DNA of 64,000 nucleotides from CAWATZ01 sp963784995 (GTDB lineage: Bacteria > Planctomycetota > Planctomycetia > Gemmatales > Gemmataceae): positions 1-64,000 of the forward strand of contig CAWATZ010000018.1 of the NCBI GenBank assembly GCA_963784995.1, read 5' to 3'. Below are positions 28,514 through 39,500 of the stretch, in pieces. The translations under genes and the position numbers were made by a program. The notes under the pieces are model-generated. The model did not search any database. It worked only from the letters and a program-made list of their open reading frames with translations, and was not told the origin of the DNA. Within the stretch, counting starts at the first letter, position 1, and each line of letters begins with the position of its first letter.

Positions 28514-31500
28514 TCACGGTTTGCCCGCCAGCCGCCGTTCCACCTCCGCACGGAACACGTCGCACTCGTGCCACACTTCCCAGTCGAACGGGTTGCGGCG
28601 GGGGTCGCCGTTGGCTGCGAACCCGACCCCGAGGTTGTCCTTGGGGTTGCGGGGCCGGTCGAGCCACTCGGTTGCCGCCTTGTAGAAACGCTTGGCCTCG
28701 TTGGGTTGCTTCAGGTCGAGATAGGCCTCCGCCAACAGCAACTCCTCGACCGGCGGGCTGTCGGCCGGGCGCGACGCCAAGCACCAGAGCAGCAGCGGGA
28801 TCGCCGGGCCGGGTTGGCCCTGTCGCATGTGTTCCTGCGCCACCAGGCGCCGGGCCAGACGGTCGTCGTGGACGGCCAGCAGCGCTATGGTGCCGCGGTC
28901 GTAGGGCGTCTTCGCCAGGGCGGGGTGGTGGAAGCCGGTGCGGGCGATGACGAGCGGGTCGGCCTGCAAGGCGTTGCGCTCCGCAAACCGGGCCGTGGTG
29001 CGGTGGTCGGGGAGCGACAGGATGCGGTCGAGGTAGAACCGGGCGGCGAAGGGGTCCTTGGCCTGGCGCGCGGCGTCGTAGCCTTCGGCATAAAGCCAGT
29101 AGTCCGGCCGGGAGTGAAGCAGGCGATAGTCACGTTCCTCCGCGTCCAGGTGCTGGCCACCCGTGAGTTCCTGCCCGATGCGCGCGTCCCAGACCTTCGC
29201 CGTCTTGTCCCAACTGCCGGTGACGATCCGCGTCCCGTCGGGGGAGAAACCCACGCTCATGACACCGCCCGTGTGCCCTTTGAGGTCGAGCAGGGGCGTG
29301 CCGGTCCGCGCATCCCACACCTTCACCGTACCGTCAAACAAATTGCCGGTGACGATCCGAGCCCCGTCGGGGGAGAAGCTCACGCTCGTGACCCCGAACG
29401 TGTGCCCCTTGAGTTCGAGCAGGGGTGTGCCGGTCCGCGCGTCCCACACCTTCGCCGTCTGGTCCCCACTGCCGGTGACGAGCCGCGTCCCGTCGGGGGA
29501 GAAACTCACGCTCTCGACATGGCCCGTGTGCCCCTTGAGTTCGAGCAGGGGCGTGCCGGTGCGTGCGTCCCAGACCTTCGCCGTCTTGTCCCCACTGCCG
29601 GTGACGAGCCGCGTCCCGTCGGGGGAGTAACTCACGCTGCTGACACCGCTCGTGTGCCCCTTGAGTTCGAGCAGGGGGGTGCCGCTCCGCGCGTCCCACA
29701 CCTTCGCCGTCTTATCCCAACTGCCGGTGACGAGCCGCGTCCCGTCGGGGGAGTAACTCACGCTATAGACCGCGCTCGTGTGCCCCTGGAGTTCGAGCAT
29801 GAGTGTGCCGGTCCGTGCGTCCCACACATTCGCCGTCTGGTCATCACTGCCGGTGACGATCCGCGTCCCGTCGGGGGAGTAACTCACGCTCGTGACCTGG
29901 CCCGTGTGCCCCTTGAGTTCGAGCAGGGGTGTGCCGGTGCGTGCGTCCCAGACCTTCGCCGTCTTGTCCCCACTGCCGGTGACGATCCGCGTCCCGTCGG
30001 GGGAGTAACTCACGCTGCTGACACCGCTCGTGTGCCCCTTGAGCTCAAGCAGTGGGGTGCCGGTGCGCGCGTCCCACACCTTCGCCGTCCCGTCATTACT
30101 GCCGGTGACGATCCGCGTCCCGTCGGGGGAGTAACTCACGCTGTAGACATAGTTCGTGTGCCCATAGAGCGTGAAGATGCCGCCGCGGGTTTGGCGCTTC
30201 AGATAAGACCACTCCCAGCCGCGCTGTTCCAGGGACACCTTGTCGAGCCGGTCGTTGGCCCCCACCAGATCGCGATTGTCGTAGGCGGCCACGGCGAGGA
30301 GGAAATCGCTGATGCCGAGCCGGTGCTTGAGCTCGTTGTTGGCCGCATCGCGTTCCTTGACCCGCTCGGCCTCGGCCAGGCGGGCGTTTTCTTTTTCGGC
30401 TGTCTCAGCGCGTGCGATCTGCTCCTGCTTCCTGGCCTCGATTAGCCCCCAGGTCGTCCCGGCCATTCCCGCCAGCAGCGCGAACAGGACCAGACTGGCG
30501 GCGAGCACCTGCCCCTTGTGCCGGCGGACGAACTTCGTCAGCCGGTATCCGGCGCTCGGCGGCCGGGCCTCGACCACCTCGTCGGCCAGATAGCGCTGGA
30601 TGTCGCGACTGAGGGCGTTGGCCGTGTCGTAGCGCCGGCTGCGGTCCTTCTCCAGCGCCTTCAGCAGTACCCAGTCCAGTTCGCCCTTCAGCAGCTTCGC
30701 CAGTTTCGCCGGCTCGGTTCCGCGGTTGGCGGCCACGCTCGGCAGCATGTCGCTGCTGGAGAGCCTGGCACTCGGCCGCGGCGCCTCGACCTCGCGGACG
30801 ATCCGGAGCACTTCGAGCAGCGCCGCCTGGCCCAGCGACTTGCGGTCCACCGGCGTGCTGCCGGTGAGCAGCTCGTACAGCAGCACGCCGAGCGAATACA
30901 CGTCGGAGCGCGTGTCGATGTCCAGGTTGTTCAGGTTGGCCTGCTCCGGCGACATGTACTCGGGCGTGCCGACCACCGCGCCGAAGCCGGTCATCAGCGT
31001 TCTGTCCGTCAGCACGGGCCCGGCCGCCTTGGCCACGCCGAAGTCGATCACCTTCGGCACCGGGCGGTCGTCGTACCGCGCCACCAGGACGTTGGACGGC
31101 TTAATGTCGCGGTGGATGATGCCCTTCTGGTGGGCGTGCTGGATGGCCAGGCACACCGGCACGAACAGTTCCAGCCGCTGCCGCGGGGTGAGCTTCCGCT
31201 CGTCGCAGAACTGGGTGATCGGCACCCCCTTGACCAGTTCCATCACGAAGAACGGCCGGCCGCCGTCCGTGGTGCCGGCGTCGAGCACCCGGGCGATGTT
31301 TGGGTGGTCCATCATGGCGAGGGCCTGCCGCTCGGCCTCAAACCGGGCCAGCACGGCTTTCGAGTCCATGCCGGCCTTGATGACCTTGACCGCGACGGCC
31401 CGCTTCACGGGTTCGGTCTGCTGGGCCATGAAGACGCTGCCCATGCCGCCCTCGCCGATCTCTTCGATCAGCTTGTACTTGCCGCCGAGGATGGTGCCGA

Positions 31501-31790
31501 CGCAGGCGGCTCGGATCGCCGTGATCTTCCGTGGGCGGCTGGCGGTCCGGGGCGTGCGTGCTCGTCGCCTCTCCTGCCTCGATGGGTGGTAACGGCGCGG
31601 CGTCGCCCACCCCCGGCTTCGCCTCGCTCAGGAACGCCCCCGGGTCGTCGTTGGCCCGGAGCAGCGCCTCCACCCGCTGCCGCACGGCCGCGTCGTCGCC
31701 GCAGGCCTCGTCGAGGTAGGCGGCCCGGTCCGCCGGCGCGGCGTCCAGGGCGTCCAGGAAAATGTCGCGGGCGTTCTTCGTCGTAGCCAT
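28514..31790 (-). CDS. Ser/Thr kinase-WD40 protein no. 2, one frameshift
   Basis: Domains: N-terminal ~90 residues (FLDALDAAPADRAAYLDEAC), kinase (GEGGMGSVF, VAVKVIKAG, HRDIKPSN, DFG), a transmembrane helix, a coiled-coil (AETAEKENARLAEAERVKE), eight WD40 repeats, and a helical end finishing RRLAGKP. The kinase is cytoplasmic and the propeller should lie outside the membrane. The N-terminus and kinase are in different frames; an indel near 31515 rejoins them. Compared with no. 1 the Gly-loop has Glu for Ala, and the TPR-like tail is missing. The ECF gene lies 77 bp upstream, and the next sigma/kinase pair begins 60 bp downstream. Confidence 0.9.
29500..30570. repeat. Copy 2 of the ~1.07-kb near-identical block
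   Basis: Counterpart of 25577-26647. Identity spans coding sequence for WD40 repeats 1-5 through the membrane helix, while the kinase domain and the outer WD40 repeats differ clearly. This pattern favours gene conversion within an older duplication rather than one recent whole-gene duplication. Confidence 0.9.
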
Positions 31791-31867
31791 GGTCGTCCCT
31801 CAGCCAGGGGTAGCCTCTATCCCCCAATGCGACAGCGGCGGCGGAATTGTCTCACACGCTCCGGAAA

Positions 31868-32425
31868 TTATTCGGCCGGCGGTTCCTCGCCGAGTTCGCA
31901 CCGCAGCCAGGCGCGGGCGAACGTCCAGTGGCGGTAGGCCGTGGCCCGGGCCAGCCCCAGGGCGTCGGCCGCCTCCGCCACCGACAGGCCGGCGAACAGC
32001 CGCAACTTGACGATCTCGACGGCCGTCGCATCTTCGGCGCTCAGCCGGCCCAGGGCGTCGTCGAGCAGGAGCAGATCGTCGGACGATTCGAGGATCCGGT
32101 GCGCCTCGTTCAGTTCGATCCGCCGCCGGCCGCCGCCGTGCTTGGGAAGTTGCTTTCGCCGGGCCGCCTCGACGAGCACCCGCCGCATGGCCTCGGCCGC
32201 GGCGGCGAAAAAGTGTCCGCGGCCGTCGAAGTGTTGCTCCCCAACGAGCCGCAGGTAGGCTTCGTGGACCAGGGCGGTGGCGTCGAGGGTATGGCCGGGA
32301 GCTTCGGCGGCCAGGCGCGCGGCAGCGAGCGCCCGCAACTCGTCGTAGACGAGCGGGAGCAGGGCCGCCGCGGCCTGGCGGTCGCCGGCGGCCGCGGCAT
32401 CGAGGAGGCGGGTTACGTGGACCAT
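31868..32425 (-). CDS. ECF sigma factor no. 2 (kinase-linked type), 185 aa
   Basis: An intact paralogue of sigma no. 1, beginning MVHVTRLLDAAAAGDRQ. Region 2 has LLPLVYDELRALAAARL, ATALVHEAYLRLVG and EAMRRVLVEAARRK. Region 4 has LRLFAGLSVAEAADALGL and a conserved YRHWTFARAWL end. It is closer to sigma no. 3 than to no. 1 (QHFDGRGHFFAAAAEAMRR is shared). It would direct polymerase to unknown promoters. It is the first gene of a sigma-kinase pair. Confidence 0.92.
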   Translation of the reverse strand: MVHVTRLLDAAAAGDRQAAAALLPLVYDELRALAAARLAAEAPGHTLDATALVHEAYLRLVGEQHFDGRGHFFAAAAEAMRRVLVEAARRKQLPKHGGGRRRIELNEAHRILESSDDLLLLDDALGRLSAEDATAVEIVKLRLFAGLSVAEAADALGLARATAYRHWTFARAWLRCELGEEPPAE

Positions 32426-32504
32426 GCGTCCGATTATACCCGATCTGGCTGGGGTGGGGGCGGCGGACCCGCCTCAGCGGACGCTGACGCCGTACCGACG
32501 GAAT

Positions 32505-32630
32505 TGCGCGCTTGCCGTCCGGGCTGAACGCCACGGAGAACACAAAGCCCGCGTGCCCCTTGAGGGCGTCGGCATCCATGCCGATCTTTGCGGCCGGACG
32601 CCGCACCAACGGCCCTACCAGGACCGGCAC
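32505..32630 (-). pseudogene. WD40 repeat remnant
   Basis: A 42-codon fragment reads ...DALKGHAGFVFSVAFSPDGK, clearly one WD40 repeat of the kind in kinase no. 3. It has no gene around it: frames end on both sides and no start site is present. It lies in the 315-bp gap between sigma no. 2 and the secreted WD40 protein. It is probably the leftover of a deleted kinase or propeller gene. The rest of the gap holds nothing recognisable. Confidence 0.75.
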
Positions 32631-32739
32631 GACGCCGGGACAGATTTGAGTTCAAGGATTCAGTCAACATTGATTGGCTCGACGGCAGCTTCGTCATACA
32701 TCGGATTTTCTCCGCAAGAGCCGATATTACTCCCAAGCT

Positions 32740-34963
32740 TCATGGGCGGCCTCTTGGCGCGGCGTTCAATTGGTACGTGCGAATCACTCCCTCGACGTCG
32801 GCGACGGCAAGACGGCCATCGCTGGAAAGAGCGACCGCGCTGACGCCGGCCGGCAGCAGCGGCGCAGGCAGCAGTTTCAACGTGGCGGCATCGGCCAGAA
32901 TGATTTGACCGAACGGCGCCCGAGACGTCGGCGAGCCGCTGCCGGCTGCCAGCACCTTACCATTCGGGGATACGGCGACACACAGCATGCCTTCACTGAT
33001 CCCATAGTGCCTCAAGCCGCGGGCCACCTTTGCCGTCTTGCCGTCACTCGACTGACGCAGCTCAACGAGACCAGGACCCGGACCATTTGGGTCACCTGGT
33101 GTACCGGGTTGTGTGGTACCGGCGACGAAGAGCGTGTCGGCGTCGGCGCCGAAGGCCAGTCCGCGCAAGCCGAAAGGGCCAGGCCATCGGCTTTTGCGCT
33201 CGCGCCTGGAAACATCCCATATCTCGACTCGACTGTCGCTAAAAATTGGATCGCCGCTGCCCACCGCCAGGCTCGCGGCATCTCGGCTGAAGGCGAGGCT
33301 TGCAATCGGCCTCGGTTTCTCCCCCTTCCTCTCCACAGCGGGTGTCAGGGTGGTTCGCGCCTCACCCTTGGCGGCATGCCACAGTTTGACAAGTCCATCG
33401 AACCCGCCCGACGCCAGCGTGCCATCGGCAGAGAAAGCGACGCAGGAGACCGGTGCATCGCCATGAGCACGCAGAGCGTGCAGGGGCTTGCCCGCTGGAA
33501 CTTCCCACAGGCGGAGGAAGCCGTCGGCGCCTGCCGAGGCAAGCCAGGGGTCCTTGGCAGCGAAGGCCACGGCCAGGACCGTGCCGCGGTGGCCGGTCAG
33601 TACGGCGTGCTGTTTCAGGCCGGCGGCTTGCCACAGACGCACCGTGCGATCTGCCCCCGCCGAGGCGAGCCAGGCGCCGTCCGGCGAAAAGGCCAGCCCC
33701 ATCACCGCGCCGACGTGCTTGCGGGCCACGGCAACTTCGCGCGGTCCAGCGCCAAGGTCCACGAGCATCGCTTCAGTCACGGAGCTGGCGATCATGACCC
33801 GCCCGTCGCTGGAAACATCCGGGACGGCGTCATATTGTATCCCGGTCGCTTCGCGTCGGACGGGCACGGCCGCCAACTCCCGGCCGCTGGCGGGGTCACG
33901 CAAACAAAGGAAACGGGTGTCCGTGGTATGGCTGCGCCAGTCGCCGGGTAAAATAACATTCGCCACCAGGACGCCGTCGGGCGCGAAGTGCAGCGTGTGG
34001 ACTCTGCCGCGTTCCTCGATCCAGCCGCCGCAGCGTTTCCAGGTCGCCGTGTCCCACAGGGTCACGGCGCCCTCGCTGCCCTCGGAGAAGTATTCGGCAC
34101 CAACGCCATCCTTGCGCAGCTCACCATCGCTGCCCCCCGCCGCGAATGTTTTGCCATCCAGCGAAAAGGCGACGGCTTTCCAGCCCGTGGAGCCCTTGGC
34201 CGGCAACAGCGCCGCCGGTTTGCCGTCGGCGACTTTGAGGATGGCCAATTCATCACTCTTCTTATCTGGGGTTTTTCGCACCACCGCGACAAGCTGGCCG
34301 TCGGCAGACAGAGCCAGGGTTGGCGATGGCGATGATGGAAAAAGGAAGATGCTTCGGCTTCACGCCGGGAAGTTCATGGGCGGCGACTTGCTTTCCCGTG
34401 GCCGTCTCCACCACGATGAGCGTTGGCATTTTCTCGATGAGCGCCACCAGGGCGAGGCGTCCCCCCCTGGCCGAGAACGCCACGTCGGAAGGCATGCGCC
34501 ATTCGGCCTTGACCTCGAGGGTGACGGCGTTGCGCAGACGCACCGTGCCGTTCTCATCGAAGGTTACCAGCATCTTGCCATCGGGAGAGAAAACAGGTCG
34601 GTCACGGCCATAATCAATGCTTTTGTCGAGCTTGGGTCCCGCTTTACCCGTGGAAATGTCCCAGAGCTTATCCCCGAAGAGGAGGGATTTGCCGTCGGGT
34701 GAAAATGCCCCCGGACGCGCCCTGCCCCCCGGCCCGTAGGCGGCGATTCCTTCGAGCAGAAACGCCTGCTTTCCGGTGCGTGCGTCGCACACAGCCCACT
34801 TGTATTTGTTTTTCTCGACCTTTACCTGGACCAGGACCAGTTTGCCGTCCGGAGAGAGATACGCCGGCGTTCCCCACGGGGTCTGAGCGGCTGCAGAGCC
34901 GGCCAGCGCCAGCAAAACGCCCAGCGCCAGGCCGGTGCAACGAAAGTTTTGCGCTCGGTTCAT
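32740..34963 (-). CDS. Secreted WD40/beta-propeller protein, one frameshift
   Basis: ATG 34961-34963 has AAGGAG about ten bases upstream. A signal peptide (GLALGVLLALAGSAAAQ) is followed by propeller repeats such as GRDRPVFSPDGKMLVTFDE, GAVMGLAFSPDGAWLASAGADRT (in two parts) and CVAFSADGTLASGGFDG, for ~740 residues. The frame breaks near 34316; the adjacent frame continues as LALSADGQLVAVVRKT. No kinase domain or catalytic motif is present. It is the last of three genes downstream of sigma no. 3 and kinase no. 3, so it may be an extracytoplasmic partner of that system. Confidence 0.8.
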
Positions 34964-35012
34964 CAGTTTTTCTCCTTGCTGTCTTTGCCTCACAGTGGTT
35001 TCGAGTTAGTGG

Positions 35013-36566
35013 TTACTGTGAGGCCTTCTTGTTGTCTTTGTCCGGTGCCTGCAGGAGGCGGATTTCTTTTCCCGTCTTCAAGTCAATCACAACGGCGCTC
35101 GGGGCATCGGCGCCCTTGACCGTCACGATGGCAGCGAGGCTAGCCCCGTCCGGCGACCAGGCAGCGCTGGCCACGCGCCACGGCGCCAACGTGGTGACGA
35201 GGCGGCCGGTGCGCGGCGTCCCAAACCCGATTCGCCGTCATCAGGTAGTTTCCAGTTGGCTGCCACGAAATGTTGTTGCCGAAATCCCGTATTCCATCGC
35301 GAAGGACTTCACGCAAAACCAGTTTCTCCGTTACGGCGTCATAGACGCGGACTTCCCCATGGATTGTCAAGTCCTTCTCCCCCTCCTCCGCAGTCATCAC
35401 CAGCGCGAGACGCTTGCCATCCGGGGAAAAAGCCACGTCTCTTGTTTTCCTGTTCTCGACGGCAAGGGGAATGGTCTGGGTGCGTTCGCCGGTCGCAACA
35501 TTCCATACTTCGACGTTGGTGAACCACGCAATCAAATGTCGTTCCGCGCTGGAACTGCCCAATACGTACAGCGTCTCCCCATTTGCAGACCATGCCAACC
35601 GGCGTGCGGCGGACTGCGTGCGCAATTCCGCCAGAGTCGCTCCGCTGGTTGGATCGAACAGCAGCACTCGACTACGCGGCTTCTCGCCAATCTCCACCTT
35701 GGGATGCAAAATCATGGCGAGCCGATCACCCGGAAGGAAACTCCAATTTTCCAGGTCGTCGGTGACGCGCAGGATCAGGGACAGGAATTCGCCGGTTCGG
35801 CCGTCCCACAGCGCGGCGAAGCGGTACTGGTTCGAGCCGCGACCATCCTGGGGGGTCAGCAAGAAGCGGCCATCCGGCGACGACAGCGGCCCCGCCCAGC
35901 CGAAGCCCCCCGTGCCGCTCCCGCTGCTGTTGAAAGTATAGATCGCTTGATAGGAGTACTGGGTGTCGGACTTCAAGGTCATCTGCAGCCGCTCGCGTCC
36001 GACGGCGAAATCCCTGACGGTCGTGTCTTTCGGTATCCGCAGCGCCGGCAGCGCCGCCACCGAGGCGCCCGGGCGCCCGTGCGTGCGTTCCACCAGTGGC
36101 GAACTTTTTTCTCATCGATCAGGAGCAAGCGGTCGCCGCCTTTGTCCCAGGCAACAAACGAGAACTTGCCGCCTTCCTTCGGCGCCTTCAGGGGAATGGC
36201 ATCTCCGCCGGCGATGGGCACAATGCTCAGCCCCATGGCGCCGGGACCAGGTTTCGACTCGATGACGAGCAGGCGCGTGCCGTCGGCACTGAGAGGCGTG
36301 TCAGCACCGAAGCCAGCGTGCTGCCAGACGCCGAGACGTTTGCCGGCGGCAACGTCTTCAAGCGTGGCGTGCGTCTGCGAGACGAGCAGGAGTTTTCCGT
36401 CCCCGGCCCAGACGGCGAAATGCGGCGCGAAATCGGCGGGGGCGGCAACTTTGGCGGCTATGCCTTTGCCGGGCTGGGCCTTGGCCGGCGGCTGACTTTG
36501 GCCTGACTCTGCTGCTGCCATCAGCAGGAAGAACAGCATGATGATTCGTTGCCAACGCATTTTCAT
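35013..36566 (-). CDS. Secreted beta-propeller-like protein, two frameshifts
   Basis: ATG 36564-36566 follows AAGGGAGA. The signal peptide (IIMLFFLLMAAAESGQSQ) leads into repeats with WD40/YVTN-like strands (TPLSADGTRLLVIES, RDVAFSPDGKRLALVM, RLAWSANGETLYVLG). The end, KKASQ at 35013, is reached only after indels near 36070 (in a GGGCGCCCGGGCGCC run) and near 35217. It starts 11 nt after the stop of kinase no. 3 and ends 49 nt before the next propeller gene, so the three look cotranscribed. No enzymatic signature is visible. Confidence 0.75.
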
Positions 36567-36577
36567 GGAAATCTCCC

Positions 36578-39500
36578 TTAACGTGGTTGAGGCTCCAGGT
36601 CCCACACCTTGATCGTGTGGTCCCAACTCCCCGAGAACAGCCGCTTGCCGTCCGCCGCCAACGCCAGGCTCATCACTCCACTGGTGTGCCCGCGGAGGGT
36701 GAGCATTTCCTTGCCCGCCTCCAGGTCCCACACCTTGATCGTCTTGTCAAAACTCGCCGAGAGCAGCCGCTTGCCGTCCGCCGCCAACGCCAGGCTCGTC
36801 ACACCCTCGGTATGCCCGCGGAGAGCGAGCGTTTCCTTGCCCGCCTCCAGGTCCCACACCTTGATCGTCTTGTCATTACTCCCCGAGAACAGCCGCTTGC
36901 CGTCCGCCGCCAACGCCAGACTCAGCACCGCACCGGTATGCCCGCGAAGGGTGAGCGTTTCCTGGCCCGTCTCCAGGTCCCACACCTTGATCTCTCCGGG
37001 CCTATCGAATAAACTGCCACTCCCCGAGAACAGCCGCTTGCCGTCCGCCGCCAACACCAGGCTCTTCACCCCCCTTTTGTGCCCGCGGAGAGTCAGGATT
37101 TCCTTGCCCGCCTTCAGGTCCCACACCTTAATCGTGTTGTCAGCACTCCCCGAGAGCAGCCGCTTGCCGTCCGCCGCCAACACCAGGCTCAACACGTCAC
37201 CGGTATGCCCGCGGAGGGTGAGCGTTTCCTTGCCCGCCTCCAGGTCCCACACCTTGATCGTGTTGTCATAACTCCCCGAGAACAGCCGCTTGCCGTCCGC
37301 CGCCAACGCCAGGCTCGTCACACCCTCGGTATGCCCGCGGAGGGTGAGCGTTTCCTTGCCCGCCTCCAGGTCCCACACCTTGATCGTCTTGTCAAAACTC
37401 CCCGAGAACAGCCGCTTGCCGTCCGCCGCCAACGCCAGGCTCGTCACACCCTCGGTATGCCCGCGGAGGGTCCGGGCGGCGTGTTTCCGCAGTGCTTCCT
37501 CCCGGCGCTTCTTCAGGTCAGCGTTGTCGGGATCATCGAGCAGCAGTCGGCCGACGTGGAAGGCGACGGCGAACCACTGCTGTTCCTTCGCGGCCAGGTC
37601 GGCCTGTTCGCCGTGGTAGCGTTGGCGTTCGATGAAGAGAGCCTTCTCCGGCCCCGTGTCCGTGTCCGCCTCCCACACCCGCGCCATCCCGTCAGATCTC
37701 CCCGTGACGATGCGTTTGCCGTCCGGGCTGAACGCCACGGAGAACACAACGCCCCCGTGCCCCTTGAGTGCGAGCTTCTCGATCCCCGTCTGGGCGTCCC
37801 ACACCCGCGCCGTCTGGTCGTAACTCCCCGTGACGATGCGTTTGCCGTCCGGGCTGAACGCCACGGAGGTCACCCCGTTGTCGTTCGCCGCGTGCCCCCT
37901 GAGGCAGAGCTTCTCGGTCCCCGTCTGGGCGTCCCACACCCGCGCCGTATTGTCCCCACTCCCCGAGACGATGCGCTTGCCGTCCGGGCTAAACGCCACG
38001 GAGTTCGTGTACCCCCCGAGGGTGAGCTTCTCGGTCCCCGTCTCCGCGTCCCACACTCGCGTGGACAGACCCCCCGTGACGATGCGTTTGCCGTCCGGGC
38101 TAAACGCCACGGAGTTCACTCCGCCCGGTTGCCACGTGAGGGCGAGCTTCTCGGTCCCCGTGTCCGCGTCCCACACCCTACTGTCCCCAGACGCACTCGC
38201 CGTGACGATGCGTTTGCCGTCCGGGCTGAACGCCACGGAGGTCACCGTGGCTGTGTGCCCCTTGAAGGCGAGCTTCTCGATCCCCGTCTGGGCGTCCCAC
38301 ACCCGCGCCGTCTTGTCCCAACTCCCCGTGACGATGCGCTTGCCGTCCGGGCTGAACGCCACGGAGACCACCGCGTCTGTGTGCCCCTTGAGGGCGAGCT
38401 TCTCGGTCCCCGTCTGGGCGTCCCACACCCGCGCCGTCCGGTCCTGACTCCCCGTGACGATGCGTTTGCCGTCCGGGCTGAACGCCACGGAGTACACAGT
38501 GTCCGTGTGCCCCCTGAGTGCGAGCTTCTCGGTCCCCGTGTCCGCGTCCCACACTCGCGCCGTCTGGTCGGAACTCCCCGTGACGATGCGTTTGCCGTCC
38601 GGGCTGAACGCCACGGAGCGCACCTCGCCCGGGTGCCCCTTGAGGGCGAGCTTCTCGGTCCCCGTCTCCGCGTCCCATACCTTCACCTCGCCAGGCTTTC
38701 CCCGCTCCCCACCGCCCGTGAGGATGCGTTTGCCGTCCGGGCTGAACGCCACGGCGGTCACCGCGTAGACTCCGCCTGTGTGCCCCTTGAGGGCGAGCTT
38801 CTCGGTCCCCGTCTGGGCGTCCCACACCCGCGCCGTCTGGTCGGAACTCGCCGTGAGGATGCGTTTGCCGTCCGGGCTGAACGCCACGGAGAACACTCCA
38901 TTCGTGTGCCCCTTGAGGGCGAGCTTCTCGGTCCCCGTCTGGGCGTCCCACACCCGCGCCGTCTTGTCCTCACTCCCCGTGACGATGCATTTGCCGTCCG
39001 GGCTGAACGCCACGGAGAACACCCCGCCCGTGTGCCCCTCGACGGCGAGCTTCTCGATTCCCGTCTCCGCGTCCCACACCCGCGCCGTGCCGTCATAACT
39101 CCCCGTGACGATGCGCTTGCCGTCCGGGCTGAACGCCACGGAGCGCACCTCGCCCGCGTGCCCCTTGAGGCAGAGCTTCTCGGTCCCCGTGTCCGCGTCC
39201 CAGACCCGCGCCGTCTGGTCCTGACTCCCCGTGACGATGCGTTTGCCGACCGGGCTGAACGCCACGGAGGTCACACTGTTTCCCCAGGCGGAGCCCGTGT
39301 GCCCCTTGAGGGCGAGCTTCTCGATCCCCGTCTGGGCGTCCCACACCTTCACTTCGCCCGGCTTGTTTCGGTTTGACGGGTCCCCTCCCCCCGTGACGAT
39401 GCGTTTGCCGTCCGGGCTGAACGCCACGGAGAACACCCCGCTCGTGTGCCCCTTGAGGGCGAGCTTCTCGGTCACCGTCTGGGCGTCCCAGACCCGCGCC

